Source: Chryseobacterium piperi (GTDB lineage: Bacteria; Bacteroidota; Bacteroidia; Flavobacteriales; Weeksellaceae). From it: 64,000 nucleotides of DNA. A model generated the notes under the pieces. That model was given only the letters and a program-made list of their open reading frames with translations, ran no database searches and was not told the DNA's origin. A program made the translations under genes and the position numbers. The stretch is from NCBI RefSeq assembly GCF_002285635.2, contig NZ_CP023049.2, positions 1,302,001-1,366,000 on the forward strand. Direction: 5' to 3'. Shown piece after piece: positions 41,517 through 51,488 of the stretch; positions within the stretch are counted from its first letter, which is position 1, and each line of letters begins with the position of its first letter.

Positions 41517-43057
41517 GAGGCTGTCTCAAAAGGACAGTCTCTTTTTAGTATTTCATTGAAAAAAGATTTCGATATTTTGAATAAAAAAAATATCTTGGAA
41601 AAAAGAAGATATAAGTCAAAAAAGCAGTCTGTTTTAGGCTGCTTTTGACATTTTCTTTAGATTGTGGGCAATTGCGAGTATGCCGATTTCTACCTCGACT
41701 TTATTTTTTCCCCGAAGCATGAATCGTTTAAAATTTTTGTTGTGTTTGAGCTCTGCAAAAACAGGTTCAACATCATGGGATCTTTGTTTTCTGAGTTTTA
41801 TGCCCTTGCTGGTATTAAGAAGTTTGAAAACCTTTTCTCTGATTTTTGCCAATTTAGGATTGTTTTGTGAAGTGGTTATTTGTCCCGATTTCTGATCTTT
41901 TCTGAAGTAATTATATTTAACATAAGCTTTTATTTTCTTAGATTTTAACAAGTTGTAATTTTCTTCTGAGCCATAACCAGCATCAGCAACAAGCTCTTTG
42001 GGAGCTTTATGATAGCTTTCTTCAAAACCCAGTAAATGAGTCGCTAATGTTTTGGTGTCTGTTGGGTTGGGATGAATTGAATAATGTAAAATGAATTGTC
42101 TATGGGTAGAAATTTGTAGATTGTAAGCGGGTTTTAGTTGTCCGTTTCGCATATGATCCTCCTTCATTCGCATAAAAGTAGCGTCTGTATCGGTTTTGGA
42201 ATAGGAATTTCTATCTTCTAATAATTCTTGCTGTTTTTTATATTTCTCTAAATTATCTGCCCAGTTTTTCTTAGCATAATTCAGTTTCTGACGAACTTTT
42301 GAAGCTACTTTTTTATCTTTCAAAACTTCATTGATCTTTTCGATGGTTTGAGTTACTTTTTCAGAATCTACTTCTTTAAAATCAATACTTTCTGTATTTT
42401 CAAGCTCGTCTTTGGCAACTGTTTCTGCATAGTTCCAAAGCTCTTCTAATTGCTCTGCAATCCTTTCTTTGTGTTTTTTGACAGCTCTTCCCCAAACAAA
42501 AGTATAGCGATTGGCATTGGCTTCTATCTTGGTGCCATCTACAAAAGTGGTTTTCAGACTTACCAAACCTTCCTTTTCCAAAAGAAGAACAATTTGTGTG
42601 AAAATAGCTTTAATCTCACCTTTCAATCGTTCACTACGGAACCTGTTTAAGGTGTTATGATCGGGACGGCTCATTGCAGAGAGCCACATAAAATGGATGT
42701 TTTCTTTCAAGGCCTGCTCCATTTTGCGGCTTGAATAGATATTGCTTAAATAGCCATAAATCAAAACTTTCAAAAGCATTTTCGGGTGGTAGCAAGATGT
42801 TCCGCCAGGTTTGTAGGTTTTAATTAAGCTTTTGATATCCAAGCCATCAATAATGTTTGAAACAATTTTCACAGGATGTCGCTCATCAATCAACTCCGAT
42901 AAATTGGGAGGAAAAAGCAGATTTTCTTTGGGGGTGTAATCTTTAAAGACTACTTTTGACGTACTTAACACAATGCAAATTAATCAATTTGCAACTATTA
43001 GGAAAGCGAAAGCTTTCCTTTTTGCATAAAAAAGGCTATCTCTTTTGAGACAGCCTC
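41517..43057. mobile_element. IS1182-family insertion sequence, copy B
   Basis: 1541 bp, same orientation as copy A. The 16-bp terminal repeats are at 41517-41532 and 43042-43057. Two base differences from copy A were found (41779 and 41799). The left flank is the 3' end of the DUF1349 gene; the right flank is a hairpin (43066-43087) of the next gene. I see no convincing target-site duplication. Confidence 0.93.
41634..42971 (-). CDS. IS1182-family DDE transposase (copy B)
   Basis: A 445-residue transposase identical to copy A except for one residue: Ser here and Cys in copy A (the residue before HDVEPVF, from the base change at 41779). The change at 41799 is silent. Complete frame, so possibly active. 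Confidence 0.95.
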   Translation of the reverse strand: MLSTSKVVFKDYTPKENLLFPPNLSELIDERHPVKIVSNIIDGLDIKSLIKTYKPGGTSCYHPKMLLKVLIYGYLSNIYSSRKMEQALKENIHFMWLSAMSRPDHNTLNRFRSERLKGEIKAIFTQIVLLLEKEGLVSLKTTFVDGTKIEANANRYTFVWGRAVKKHKERIAEQLEELWNYAETVAKDELENTESIDFKEVDSEKVTQTIEKINEVLKDKKVASKVRQKLNYAKKNWADNLEKYKKQQELLEDRNSYSKTDTDATFMRMKEDHMRNGQLKPAYNLQISTHRQFILHYSIHPNPTDTKTLATHLLGFEESYHKAPKELVADAGYGSEENYNLLKSKKIKAYVKYNYFRKDQKSGQITTSQNNPKLAKIREKVFKLLNTSKGIKLRKQRSHDVEPVFAELKHNKNFKRFMLRGKNKVEVEIGILAIAHNLKKMSKAA

Positions 43058-43065
43058 TTTTAATT

Positions 43066-43087
43066 TATAATGACTACAGTCATTATA
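43066..43087 (-). terminator. Stem-loop after the secreted protein gene
   Basis: TATAATGACT and its exact complement AGTCATTATA with two bases between (43066-43087), followed on the minus strand by an AT-rich tract. Likely terminator or 3'-end hairpin; it lies 9 bases from the IS end. Confidence 0.55.
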
Positions 43088-43107
43088 CTATATTATTATA
43101 TAAGGTA

Positions 43108-43737
43108 TTAATTAATTCTGGTAAACGTCGCCCGGTAAGTCCTGGAAACATTTCCATTATTGATTACATTAATAGTTCCTGCTGAAGGCATCGTCAGGGT
43201 ATAATCCAAAGCAGTTGAATTCCCTCCGTCAGCACACCCAGGCTTACCACTCCAGGTGACTACAGTAGTCGTCCTATTGGTCTCGGTAAATGTTGGTGTT
43301 TTAGAAGATCCACTGCTAAAAAGCCCATTGGTTCCTACGATTGAAAAATTATTATTAAAAGGGAAAGTAAAAGCAAGGTATTCTGCATAAGTATTATAAC
43401 CACAATTATTTCCAACAGTAACGAAAACTTTATACAAGGCACGTTCAACCAAACTGTCAACCAATGTTTCCGTAGCACCAGATGCAACATCAACAGAAAC
43501 AGATACAAGCTCTCCATAAGTTGATGAATTCGAAGCTTTAACCAGAACCCCATTAGCATCAGAATACACAGGCGTTATGGCTGCAGACCCTGCAACCTGC
43601 TCCATTGTCCTTACCCTCATATTCCCCGCGACATCTAAACTAGCTTCAGGTGATGTCGTATTAATCCCCACCTGTGCATTTGTTTTAAACTGAAACGCTG
43701 AAATAGCAATTACAACTAATAATGTTACTTTCTTCAT
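43108..43737 (-). CDS. Exported beta-rich protein of unknown function
   Basis: A 209-residue protein with signal MKKVTLLVVIAISAFQFKTNAQ and the start QVGINTTSPEASLDVAGNMR of the mature part. This motif is common at the head of Bacteroidota surface proteins of adhesin- or tail-fibre-like type. The rest is Thr/Ser/Asn-rich beta structure ending GTINVINNGNVSRTYRATFT. No C-terminal T9SS signal is evident. Promoter TATATTTG at 43795-43788. Confidence 0.75.
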   Translation of the reverse strand: MKKVTLLVVIAISAFQFKTNAQVGINTTSPEASLDVAGNMRVRTMEQVAGSAAITPVYSDANGVLVKASNSSTYGELVSVSVDVASGATETLVDSLVERALYKVFVTVGNNCGYNTYAEYLAFTFPFNNNFSIVGTNGLFSSGSSKTPTFTETNRTTTVVTWSGKPGCADGGNSTALDYTLTMPSAGTINVINNGNVSRTYRATFTRIN

Positions 43738-43787
43738 ATAAAAAAAATTAAATTCTCAACATTGTGAATTATTATAAAAAATAATTG

Positions 43788-43795
43788 CAAATATA
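43788..43795 (-). promoter_or_regulatory. -7 element (TATATTTG) of the exported protein gene
   Basis: Exact TAnnTTTG match on the minus strand, about 50 bases before the ATG. Confidence 0.45.
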
Positions 43796-43972
43796 ATAAA
43801 ATAATTACTATACGAATGGGCTGGATTTTGCAATACACCATATCCTCCCCCCACATAAGCGGCGAAATAAATATATGAGGCTAATTCCTTTAGAGGTATT
43901 AAGCTTTAAGAAAGTAAGTCGATTATCATTCTATTTGTCAATGAATCAAATGTTACAAAGTATTAAAAGTAT

Positions 43973-44182
43973 CTAACATTTCCTGAAACTCTTAGATATA
44001 GAAATTTCCGAGGCTTTTTTGTCTTTGAATTTAATGGATAAAATGATTCTTTTTCCTATCCAGGTTCTTCCCAATTCATAAGTCCAGATATCACTTTTAA
44101 AATAATTAAAACCATCTCCTATTTCCTGGGTAATTTCATGACGGGTCTTCCCAAGCAAGTGGTTAAATTTTTCTTTCATCAT
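43973..44182 (-). CDS. Small protein of unknown function (69 aa)
   Basis: A 69-residue basic protein, MMKEKFNHLLGKTRHEITQE at its start and SISKSFRKC at its end. The pattern 'GKTRHEITQEIGDGFNYF' with a following YELGRTW resembles small immunity- or SmpA/BamE-like domains, but I cannot assign a family. A hairpin with a T-run (44227-44258) sits in its leader. Confidence 0.55.
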   Translation of the reverse strand: MMKEKFNHLLGKTRHEITQEIGDGFNYFKSDIWTYELGRTWIGKRIILSIKFKDKKASEISISKSFRKC

Positions 44183-44827
44183 TGTGTAAGTGTTTTGTGT
44201 TGTGTTGGGGGTTAATTATCAAAAAAGAGACCAGACTGTCAAACAACATTCTGGCCTCCACACAAAGACAAATATTTAACCTTAAAATAGTTAAAATTTT
44301 AACTAAAATATAATTAAAATACGATTTTATTTCATAAAAAACTTAATTACACAATATAAATTAAGGCTGAAAAAAATTTTATAGGGAACTAAACAATTTC
44401 AGCCTTAAACATTTGTACTTTTAGAAAAGTATATCTAAATAGTATGCTTTTTGATTAAAATCATCCTTCTAAAAATGATCTTGTTTTGACTAACAAAAGC
44501 AACCGTGCAAAAATAGAACACTTAAAGCTTAAAATAAAATATTTTCTATAGAATAAAAATCACAATACATAGAAATAATTCTATAAAAAACCAGATTTTA
44601 TAAGTGATAAAAAATAGCATGACTCATTAAATCAAAATATTTAAAACGACATTACACCTTATAATTTTAGAAAAAAAAATAATCAGACACCTAAACATAT
44701 TAAAAAAAAAACACCATTTTTTTAAACAATCCAAGTATTTTGGTTAAGTTTTTGAAATGAAAAAATTAAACTATTATTAAGCTATTAGTTTAAAAATTTC
44801 AAAATAACTAAAAACTATTTCCGGATT
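44183..44827. other. AT-rich gene-free region with two hairpins (645 bp)
   Basis: The longest gap of the window without a gene. It contains GAGACCAGA/TCTGGCCTC (44227-44258; one mismatch, T-run on the minus strand) and a perfect 12-bp inverted repeat TTAAGGCTGAAA (44361-44372 with 44397-44408, 24-base loop). Between and beyond them I see only AT-rich sequence. A minus-strand RNA ending at the first hairpin is possible. Confidence 0.5.
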
Positions 44828-45151
44828 ATGATTTTTGAAGATAACTCACAGGATAAACATAATTTATCGTTCATTAAAAACGTAATTAATTTTTATGGTG
44901 ATCAATCACTGATATTAAATTCGCTTCAAAAAATAAAGCAATGTACTTTATGCGACATGAAGAGAAAAATGATTGACAAATATATTAAAGAATACCTCCT
45001 TCATTTAAATCAATATACAAAAAACGAAGAATCTCAATCAGTACCTGAGCATTACAAACTGTCGTCGGCTTACGCGAGAGAATCTTATAATAAGGTTTTG
45101 CAGGAGGAAAAATACCTACAAAACCTCTTATCTATACTTACTATTGATTAA
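44828..45151 (+). CDS. Protein of unknown function (107 aa)
   Basis: A 107-residue, Lys/Gln-rich, probably helical protein (MIFEDNSQDKHNLSFIKNVI ... YLQNLLSILTID) with a CxxC pair (CTLCDMKRKM). I do not recognise a family. Its stop overlaps by four bases the stop of the convergent antiporter gene. Start choice is uncertain but the frame is open and its composition protein-like. Confidence 0.5.
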   Translation: MIFEDNSQDKHNLSFIKNVINFYGDQSLILNSLQKIKQCTLCDMKRKMIDKYIKEYLLHLNQYTKNEESQSVPEHYKLSSAYARESYNKVLQEEKYLQNLLSILTID

Positions 45152-46725
45152 TGTGCATATTTGATTCTCTCTTCTTCAAGGTCAATTCTCATCATATGCT
45201 TTCTTATCAGATCTTCATCGAATTCTTTATGGTGATTCTGATCTATGAGTAATAAGCGCTGCTGGTTTAAAACGTCGAGATAAGCCAGCTTTACTTCAGG
45301 AGATACCTGAATATTGGACTCGTCGTCTATTTTTTCCTTCCATTTACTATGTATACTTCTCAAAAAAGGACTTTTTTCCAGAATATCACCATAATGTTCA
45401 GTAAGATATTCCAACGTATGTTTAGCCATCATTTTCCTGATAACCTCATCAGCTTCTTCATCGGATAAATAATCATCGAAAGATGGCATATTAACTTTCC
45501 TAATTAAAAAAGGAAGTGTAAGCCCTTGCACAAGAAGAGTGGTCAATATAACAATAAACGTGATAAACAAAATAAGGTTTCTTTGTGGGAAATCCGGACC
45601 ACCAGGGTATAACTGGGTGGGAATCGAAAGTGCAGCAGCCAGAGACACTACCCCTCGCATTCCTGTCCATCCCATAATAATCGGCGCTTTAAATCCTGGA
45701 CTTCTGGTATCAGCAACCCTGATATAATTTCGGGCAATGAGCGTAATAATTACGGCTCCATAAGCAGACAAAAGTCTCACCACAATCAGTACTCCGGTAA
45801 TCAGCAACCCATAACCAATCGCTGCAGAAAGACTAACTCCTTCTAATCCAGAAGTAATTTCAGGCAGGTCCAGTCCTATTAGCAAGAAAACAAGACCGTT
45901 GAGTACAAAAGCAAAGCTTTGCCAAACATTAATCCCCCGCAGTCTTGATGATGCACTTAAGATACGGTGCCGGTGGTTAGATAAAAGCAAACCTCCACTG
46001 ACCACAGACAAAACTCCGGAGCTATGAACCTCTTCTGCTGCGATATACATAATATAAGGGGCTACAATTGTCAGAATAGTATCCATATTGGCATCCGTAG
46101 GAAGATTTTTGTGTATTTTCATAAAGATCCATCCTATTAACAGACCTATGCCTACTCCACCCACAACCATCCAGGAGAAACTAAATACAGCTTCATGCCA
46201 TATGAATTGACCGGTAGCTACTGCTACCATTGCAAAACGAAGTATAATTAGCGAGGACGCATCATTCAAAAGACTTTCACCTTCTAAAATGGAAGCCATC
46301 CTTTTCGGTACTTTTACAAACTTGAGAATCGCTCCTGCACTAACAGCATCAGGAGGAGAAACAATTCCACCTAATAAAAATCCTAGTGCCAAAGAAAATC
46401 CCGGAATAAAATAATTGGCGACAAAAGCCACAGACATGGCGGTAAGGAAAACGACTACGAAAGCAAAGCTCCCAATAATACGTCTCCATTTCCATAATTC
46501 TTTCCATGAAATAGACCAGGCTGCTTCATACAGCAAAGGAGGAAGGAAAATAATAAAAATTAATTCTGGATCAATTTTCATTGCCGGAACCCCCGGAATA
46601 AAACTAATCAGCAAGCCTGCAATAACAAGCAATACAGGATAAGCGACTTTTATTTTGTTTGCCAGCATAACCAGCAGTACAATAGCCACAATAAGGGATA
46701 AATAGAATGGGAAATTCTCTATCAT
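45148..46725 (-). CDS. CPA1-type Na+/H+ antiporter
   Basis: A 525-residue membrane protein of the NhaP/NHE (CPA1) family with about 12 membrane segments in the first ~420 residues and a cytoplasmic tail. Visible: FLPPLLYEAAWSI, GGIVSPPDAVSAGAI (the ion-site region about 119-133), ILEGESLLNDASSLI (ND pair), GWTGMRGVVSLAAALSIP. It exchanges protons for Na+ or K+ in pH and salt homeostasis. Confidence 0.95.
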   Translation of the reverse strand: MIENFPFYLSLIVAIVLLVMLANKIKVAYPVLLVIAGLLISFIPGVPAMKIDPELIFIIFLPPLLYEAAWSISWKELWKWRRIIGSFAFVVVFLTAMSVAFVANYFIPGFSLALGFLLGGIVSPPDAVSAGAILKFVKVPKRMASILEGESLLNDASSLIILRFAMVAVATGQFIWHEAVFSFSWMVVGGVGIGLLIGWIFMKIHKNLPTDANMDTILTIVAPYIMYIAAEEVHSSGVLSVVSGGLLLSNHRHRILSASSRLRGINVWQSFAFVLNGLVFLLIGLDLPEITSGLEGVSLSAAIGYGLLITGVLIVVRLLSAYGAVIITLIARNYIRVADTRSPGFKAPIIMGWTGMRGVVSLAAALSIPTQLYPGGPDFPQRNLILFITFIVILTTLLVQGLTLPFLIRKVNMPSFDDYLSDEEADEVIRKMMAKHTLEYLTEHYGDILEKSPFLRSIHSKWKEKIDDESNIQVSPEVKLAYLDVLNQQRLLLIDQNHHKEFDEDLIRKHMMRIDLEEERIKYAH

Positions 46726-47057
46726 TTGTTCGATGTTTTTAGTAATGCAATGATAGTGATTTACAGACTTTTAATCAATAAGAAATCACTATTAATAATA
46801 AAACACTACAATATAAAAAATTGAATTAATTTTAATCTTAAAAACATATTATTTAACAAATTTCATTCTAATTCTCTATAAAAACAAGAGAACACCTATT
46901 GATACAGTATCAACTTCAGTACATCGATATCATAAGCTCATTAATATAAAAAAAAACACCTATTAGTCAGTTTTAACGATTGATATTATCGAAAATAATC
47001 ATTTTTTAGATTAAAAATTTATCAGGAACTTTGTATAGTCAATTCTTAGATATATTA
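46726..47057. other. Divergent intergenic region (332 bp)
   Basis: AT-rich, between the antiporter and the MFS gene. GAACTTTG at about 47024-47031 is one base off a TAnnTTTG element and suits the MFS start at 47058. No gene is seen. Confidence 0.4.
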
Positions 47058-48269
47058 ATGGAACAGATCAACAATACTATAAATCCGGCTGATAAAGCAG
47101 TTAAAAATAGTCAGCGTTTTAAATATATCAAATTATGTATTTTCCTTTCCGGATTATCTGTATTTGCTCAACTTTATCTTTTTCAACCATTGCTTCCCAT
47201 TGTTGCAGATCATTTTCATAGCAGTGTCGGAGACAGCTCATTGCTGGTTTCCTCTTCCACAATAGGAATGGCAGCTGGCCTTTTATTCTTTGCTTTTAAT
47301 GCGGACAGCTACTCCAGGAAAAAATTAATGACATTTTCTTTAGTATCTTCTGCACTCCTCACCATTATATCAACATGGATTCCTAGTCTTACATTATTGA
47401 TCTTTATAGGGGTTTTAAAAGGATTCGTTATTTCAGGAGTTTCAGCGGTAGCACTTGCTTATCTTACAGAAGAAGTTCACACTTCCGTTGTTGCTTTAGC
47501 TATCAGCATGTATCTCAGCGGGAATACTATTGGCGGAATGAGTGGGAGAATTCTGGCAACAGTACTGGCAGGAGAACTGGGATGGAGAACTGCCGTTTTG
47601 ATTATCGGGATTGAAAGCCTCATACTAGGAATTATATTCTGGAAATTATTTCCGGATTCAAAATTCTTCAATCCTCAAAAAGTAGATTATCATCTGAAGA
47701 TAAAACAGATGCAAAAGTTTCTCACCGATCCGTATACGCTCCGCCTCTATCTTATTGCAGCATTGCTGATGGGTACTTTTGTAAGTGTATACAATTATCT
47801 TACTTTTCGTCTGGAAGCTCCCCCTTTTTCTCTTAATCATTTTTACATTGCTTTCATATTTCTGATGTATACCTTTGGTGTTTTTGGGACCATGCTTACA
47901 AGCCGGTTGTCAAAGAGAATGGAACAGAAAAGTATTTTAAAAGGAGCCATTCTTTTTATGCTGGGAGGAATTTCTTTACTACTGTCTGAAAATATCTATA
48001 TTGTTATTTTTGGATTAGGCTTATTTACTCTTTCCTTTTTTGCTGCTCATACCATGGCAAGTCAGATGACCACCCTTCGGGCAAAAGAAGGAAAATCTTC
48101 AGCGACATCCATTTACTGGCTCTTTTATTATTTTGGCTCAAGTATTCTGGGAAGTGGCACCGGATATTTGCTTCATGGTACTTCCTGGACTTTTTTTATT
48201 CTATTTCTTATTTTCTCTATTCTTATTGCTTTTTCGCTTACTTATCATAAAATTCATCACAATTCATAA
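47058..48269 (+). CDS. MFS transporter (YnfM/inner-membrane efflux-like)
   Basis: The ATG at 47058 is preferred; the frame extends 9 codons to a TTG that overlaps a promoter-like sequence. The product is 403 residues with 12 helices. FAQLYLFQPLLPIVADHFH at the first helix and the loop NADSYSRKKLMTFS are typical of the YnfM-like MFS family. Substrate unknown, probably drug or metabolite efflux. Confidence 0.88.
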   Translation: MEQINNTINPADKAVKNSQRFKYIKLCIFLSGLSVFAQLYLFQPLLPIVADHFHSSVGDSSLLVSSSTIGMAAGLLFFAFNADSYSRKKLMTFSLVSSALLTIISTWIPSLTLLIFIGVLKGFVISGVSAVALAYLTEEVHTSVVALAISMYLSGNTIGGMSGRILATVLAGELGWRTAVLIIGIESLILGIIFWKLFPDSKFFNPQKVDYHLKIKQMQKFLTDPYTLRLYLIAALLMGTFVSVYNYLTFRLEAPPFSLNHFYIAFIFLMYTFGVFGTMLTSRLSKRMEQKSILKGAILFMLGGISLLLSENIYIVIFGLGLFTLSFFAAHTMASQMTTLRAKEGKSSATSIYWLFYYFGSSILGSGTGYLLHGTSWTFFILFLIFSILIAFSLTYHKIHHNS

Positions 48270-48434
48270 TTTTACATCAATAAATGTTATTAATTTACAT
48301 AAATAACTAATAATTAATGTAAATACAACTATTATATTAACATATATTTATATAAAATATATTCTGTAAGGCATAGTATTTGCAACTATATATTATACCA
48401 CATCATACTTTCTTTAACCTTAACACTAAATATT

Positions 48435-48839
48435 ATGAACGTTGCAGATCTTAAAATTAGAAATTTAGTCGAGTACAAAAATCAAATTTTCACGATTACG
48501 GAAATATTTCAAAATAATGAAAAAGATTATTTTGTTAAACTTGAAAATGATATTCATAGTATTTCTGCCCCGGCAAATTCAATTAGCCCTATTCAGATTA
48601 CTGAAGAGTGGTTAGAAAAATTCGGTTTTTCAAGAACATACAGTTCTGATCAAAGGATTCGGTACGAGCGTCCCGAAGAGTTTATTAAATACGACTTTGA
48701 TTTAAGTCCTAAAAAAATTCTGGAAGGCCTGAAAATATACGGAAATTCAATCCGGTGTAAATACATCCATGAATTTCAAAATATATTTTCGAGTCTGTGC
48801 GGAAAAGAGGCTAATACGCTCATTAACGTCCGGTCTTAA
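48435..48839 (+). CDS. Protein of unknown function (134 aa), HTH-less small domain
   Basis: A 134-residue soluble protein: MNVADLKIRNLVEYKNQIFT, then ISPIQITEEWLEKFGFSRTY, then KYIHEFQNIFSSLCGKEANT. This layout recurs in short Bacteroidota proteins often found near mobile or phage-derived regions ('NLVxY... PIxLTEEWLxKFGF... HxLQNLxxALTG'). Function unknown to me. It is followed by a strong terminator. Confidence 0.7.
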   Translation: MNVADLKIRNLVEYKNQIFTITEIFQNNEKDYFVKLENDIHSISAPANSISPIQITEEWLEKFGFSRTYSSDQRIRYERPEEFIKYDFDLSPKKILEGLKIYGNSIRCKYIHEFQNIFSSLCGKEANTLINVRS

Positions 48840-48865
48840 AATTTGAAGGTTAAAACAACTATAGG

Positions 48866-48902
48866 AAGAAGCTGTCTCACTTTTGAGACAGCTTCTTTTT
48901 TT
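48866..48902 (+). terminator. Intrinsic terminator
   Basis: AAGAAGCTGTCTCA (48866-48879) pairs exactly with its complement (48884-48897) over a 4-base loop, and a T-run extends to 48902. It strongly resembles the IS terminal repeats. Confidence 0.92.
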
Positions 48903-49058
48903 ATGCAAGCAAAAAGCAGATACCCATTGGATTCGTGGTATCTGTATTTGAATATTTTAAAACAAGAAGCCTTTAAACAATGTTTAAAGACTTCTCCACC
49001 ACTGAAATATAAATATGAAAAAATATTTTAAAAGGAATGATTAATAATCATTTGATTT

Positions 49059-50459
49059 TTACCGATCCAATTCGGTCGCTTCCAGCATTAAATAATGCAG
49101 TTCTGTATTTTTTACAAAAGGTTTTAGCAGTTCACTTCCTGGACCAAACATAGCCAGTTCTACGTAATCCCCGGAATGATCCATACTGATCCACCCGACA
49201 GAATTATGGTTTTTCTGAATTTCCGAATAGAGTTTAAAGGGAAGCTTTTTATAGTTATACAATCCATCTTCTTTTTCCAGACTGTTATAGAAACTTAAAA
49301 GATGCTTTGCTTCATCATTGGCAAGACTCAACTTATTGGTCTCATAAATCCAATCTTTAATCTGCTGAAGATTAAAATCGGGATGAATGGCATTCAGGAT
49401 ATATTCATTCGTAAATCTGTAATCAGAAATTGAATTGAATTTTTTTGTGGAGTCAACCCCGTAGATTGTTCCAGGATTTGCGTTACCATGATCTGTGGTA
49501 ATAATGACTAATGTATTTTTATCTTTTTCCGCAAAGTCAACAGCAACTTTCACTGCTTCCTCGAAAGCAATTTGGTCGTGAATGAGGGCGCTAACATCAT
49601 TGGCATGAGCTGACCAGTCTACTTTTCCTCCTTCAATCTGAAGGACAAAACCTTCTTTATGATCTTTCATCTGATTTATAGCTGCTTTCGACATTTCAGC
49701 AAGCGTCGGTGTGCTTTGCAAGTCAACAGTGTTGGACCTGTCTATAGCATAAGGTAATGCCCCTGTACTGAAAATACCCAGCACCTTTTTACCTTTCTCA
49801 ATGTTCTGCAGAGCCGATCGGTCTTTCAGAATCTGATATCCTTTTTGTCGGTACAGTCCATAGACATCCTTTTTATCTTCTCTTTTTGCAGGGTTAAAGA
49901 ATTCGTCACCACCTCCCATCATAACATCAAACCCAATATGAGCATACATTTTTGCTATTTCAGGTTCGGCATTTCTACTGGCTGAGTTTACACAAAATCC
50001 CGCCGGTGTAGCATGCGTAATGGTTACAGTGGTTACACAGCCTGTTTTCTTGCCTGCTTTTTGGAATTTTTGCCAGATAGGCATGTACTTTTCTCCATTA
50101 GCTCCGATATTTAGAACTCCATTTTTTACCCGGAATCCACCTCCGAATGAGGAGCTTGCAGCCGCGGAATCCGTAACGATTGAGCTTGCCGATGCAGTAT
50201 CCATTAATGCTCTTGATACTTTGTTTTCAAGATAAAGATTGATCCAATATCCATTTCTACCCAGAATATTCTGAGAATACAAATTAGCCATTGCCAAGGT
50301 TCCGGAACTCATCCCATCACTAACCATGAAGATAATATTTTTGGCTTTCCTCTTCCCTTTCGGCAGTACATCAGCCGTGTTGGCTAAAAGATCAATGGGA
50401 TTAATAGCCAATATTCCGGAAAGCAGTGCCGAACCTTTTAGAAACTTCCGTCTGTCCAT
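49059..50459 (-). CDS. Exported alkaline phosphatase
   Basis: A 466-residue alkaline phosphatase. The N-terminus MDRRKFLKGSALLSGILA is a Tat-like signal. Metal and catalytic sites: FMVSDGMSSG (Asp), DTASASSIVTDSAAASS with the nucleophilic Ser (about 104-108), then ITTDHGNANPG (Asp/His) and a late SMDHSGDYVEL His. It hydrolyses phosphate monoesters in the periplasm and is often induced by phosphate starvation; no Pho box was identified. 96 bases from the GTPase gene. Confidence 0.93.
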   Translation of the reverse strand: MDRRKFLKGSALLSGILAINPIDLLANTADVLPKGKRKAKNIIFMVSDGMSSGTLAMANLYSQNILGRNGYWINLYLENKVSRALMDTASASSIVTDSAAASSSFGGGFRVKNGVLNIGANGEKYMPIWQKFQKAGKKTGCVTTVTITHATPAGFCVNSASRNAEPEIAKMYAHIGFDVMMGGGDEFFNPAKREDKKDVYGLYRQKGYQILKDRSALQNIEKGKKVLGIFSTGALPYAIDRSNTVDLQSTPTLAEMSKAAINQMKDHKEGFVLQIEGGKVDWSAHANDVSALIHDQIAFEEAVKVAVDFAEKDKNTLVIITTDHGNANPGTIYGVDSTKKFNSISDYRFTNEYILNAIHPDFNLQQIKDWIYETNKLSLANDEAKHLLSFYNSLEKEDGLYNYKKLPFKLYSEIQKNHNSVGWISMDHSGDYVELAMFGPGSELLKPFVKNTELHYLMLEATELDR

Positions 50460-50555
50460 CTTTTACTAGAATTTTGCATTACAATAATACTTATTAAACT
50501 CAAATAACGAAACATTGTTGCATTAATTAATTATGAATTAAATTTTAATGCAACC

Positions 50556-51488
50556 TCAAATATTTTCAGGAAAAGGATCCTGAAAATGTATTCCATTCTC
50601 AAACACACTTTTCTCATCATCAGTCAAAAGGCAGCTTTCAAGATCACCCAACATTTTTTCTTTATCCAGATCCTGTCCTATAAAAACCAGTTCATTCACC
50701 CGGTCACCCCAGTCTTTATCCCATCTGCTTTCTATAAATTCCTGATTTTGTATAAAAGACGGATATTGTACACGATGATTGAGTGGCATACTGCACCACC
50801 ACACCCCTGCTTTTTCTAACCTGAAAGAACCCCCTGCTTGCGAAAAATTCAATGCATCATCGGATCTGGAAGCCAGCCAAAATAGGCCTTTCGCCCGCAA
50901 TACTCCCTGCGGATATTCATTATTGAGATAGTCCCATAATCGTACAGGATGAAAAGGCTTTTTATTTCTGAACACGAATGATCCAATTCCATACTCTTCT
51001 GTTTCAGGAGTGTGATGGCTCCCCTGCAGTTCTTTTTGCCAACCGGCAGACTGCTGTGCTTCTTCAAAATCAAATAAATGGGTATTCATAATTTCTGAAG
51101 GATTAACTTTTCCGAATTCCGAAAACAGGATTTTCGCAACAGGATTTAATTTTTTGATGGCTGCTTTCAAAAAATTGACCGTTTCAGCATCTACCATGTC
51201 TGTCTTGTTGAGAACAATTACATTAGCAAACTCAATCTGATCAGTTAAAAGATTGACAATTGTCCGGAAATCGCCTTCTATATCCGTAAGCTCCCGATCC
51301 ATTAATAATTCATTAGAACCGAAGTCCCTGGAAAAATTATAGCAGTCTACCACAGTTACCATCGTATCTACATAACTGAAAGAAGAAAGGTCAATCCCAT
51401 TTTCGTCATCCACATAGCTGAAAGTTTGCGCTACGGGAATAGGCTCACTAATCCCCGTACTTTCTATGAGCAGGTAATCAAAACGCAT
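50556..51488 (-). CDS. COG0523 (CobW/ZigA-like) GTPase, C-terminal part after frameshift
   Basis: A 310-residue frame starting [20 protein letters not shown], i.e. the G3/switch region of the COG0523 metallochaperone family, followed by [11 protein letters not shown] (G4) and the CobW C-terminal domain ([35 protein letters not shown]). It overlaps the upstream Walker A frame by 25 bases in a different frame. The ATG lies in the normal run of the protein, so this is the 3' part of a broken or recoded gene. Confidence 0.85.
   Translation of the reverse strand: MRFDYLLIESTGISEPIPVAQTFSYVDDENGIDLSSFSYVDTMVTVVDCYNFSRDFGSNELLMDRELTDIEGDFRTIVNLLTDQIEFANVIVLNKTDMVDAETVNFLKAAIKKLNPVAKILFSEFGKVNPSEIMNTHLFDFEEAQQSAGWQKELQGSHHTPETEEYGIGSFVFRNKKPFHPVRLWDYLNNEYPQGVLRAKGLFWLASRSDDALNFSQAGGSFRLEKAGVWWCSMPLNHRVQYPSFIQNQEFIESRWDKDWGDRVNELVFIGQDLDKEKMLGDLESCLLTDDEKSVFENGIHFQDPFPENI

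Noticed and set aside
48843-49031. 62-codon ORF starting at TTG
   Set aside because: It runs through a strong terminator stem; only the part from 48903 deserves a note, given as a finding.
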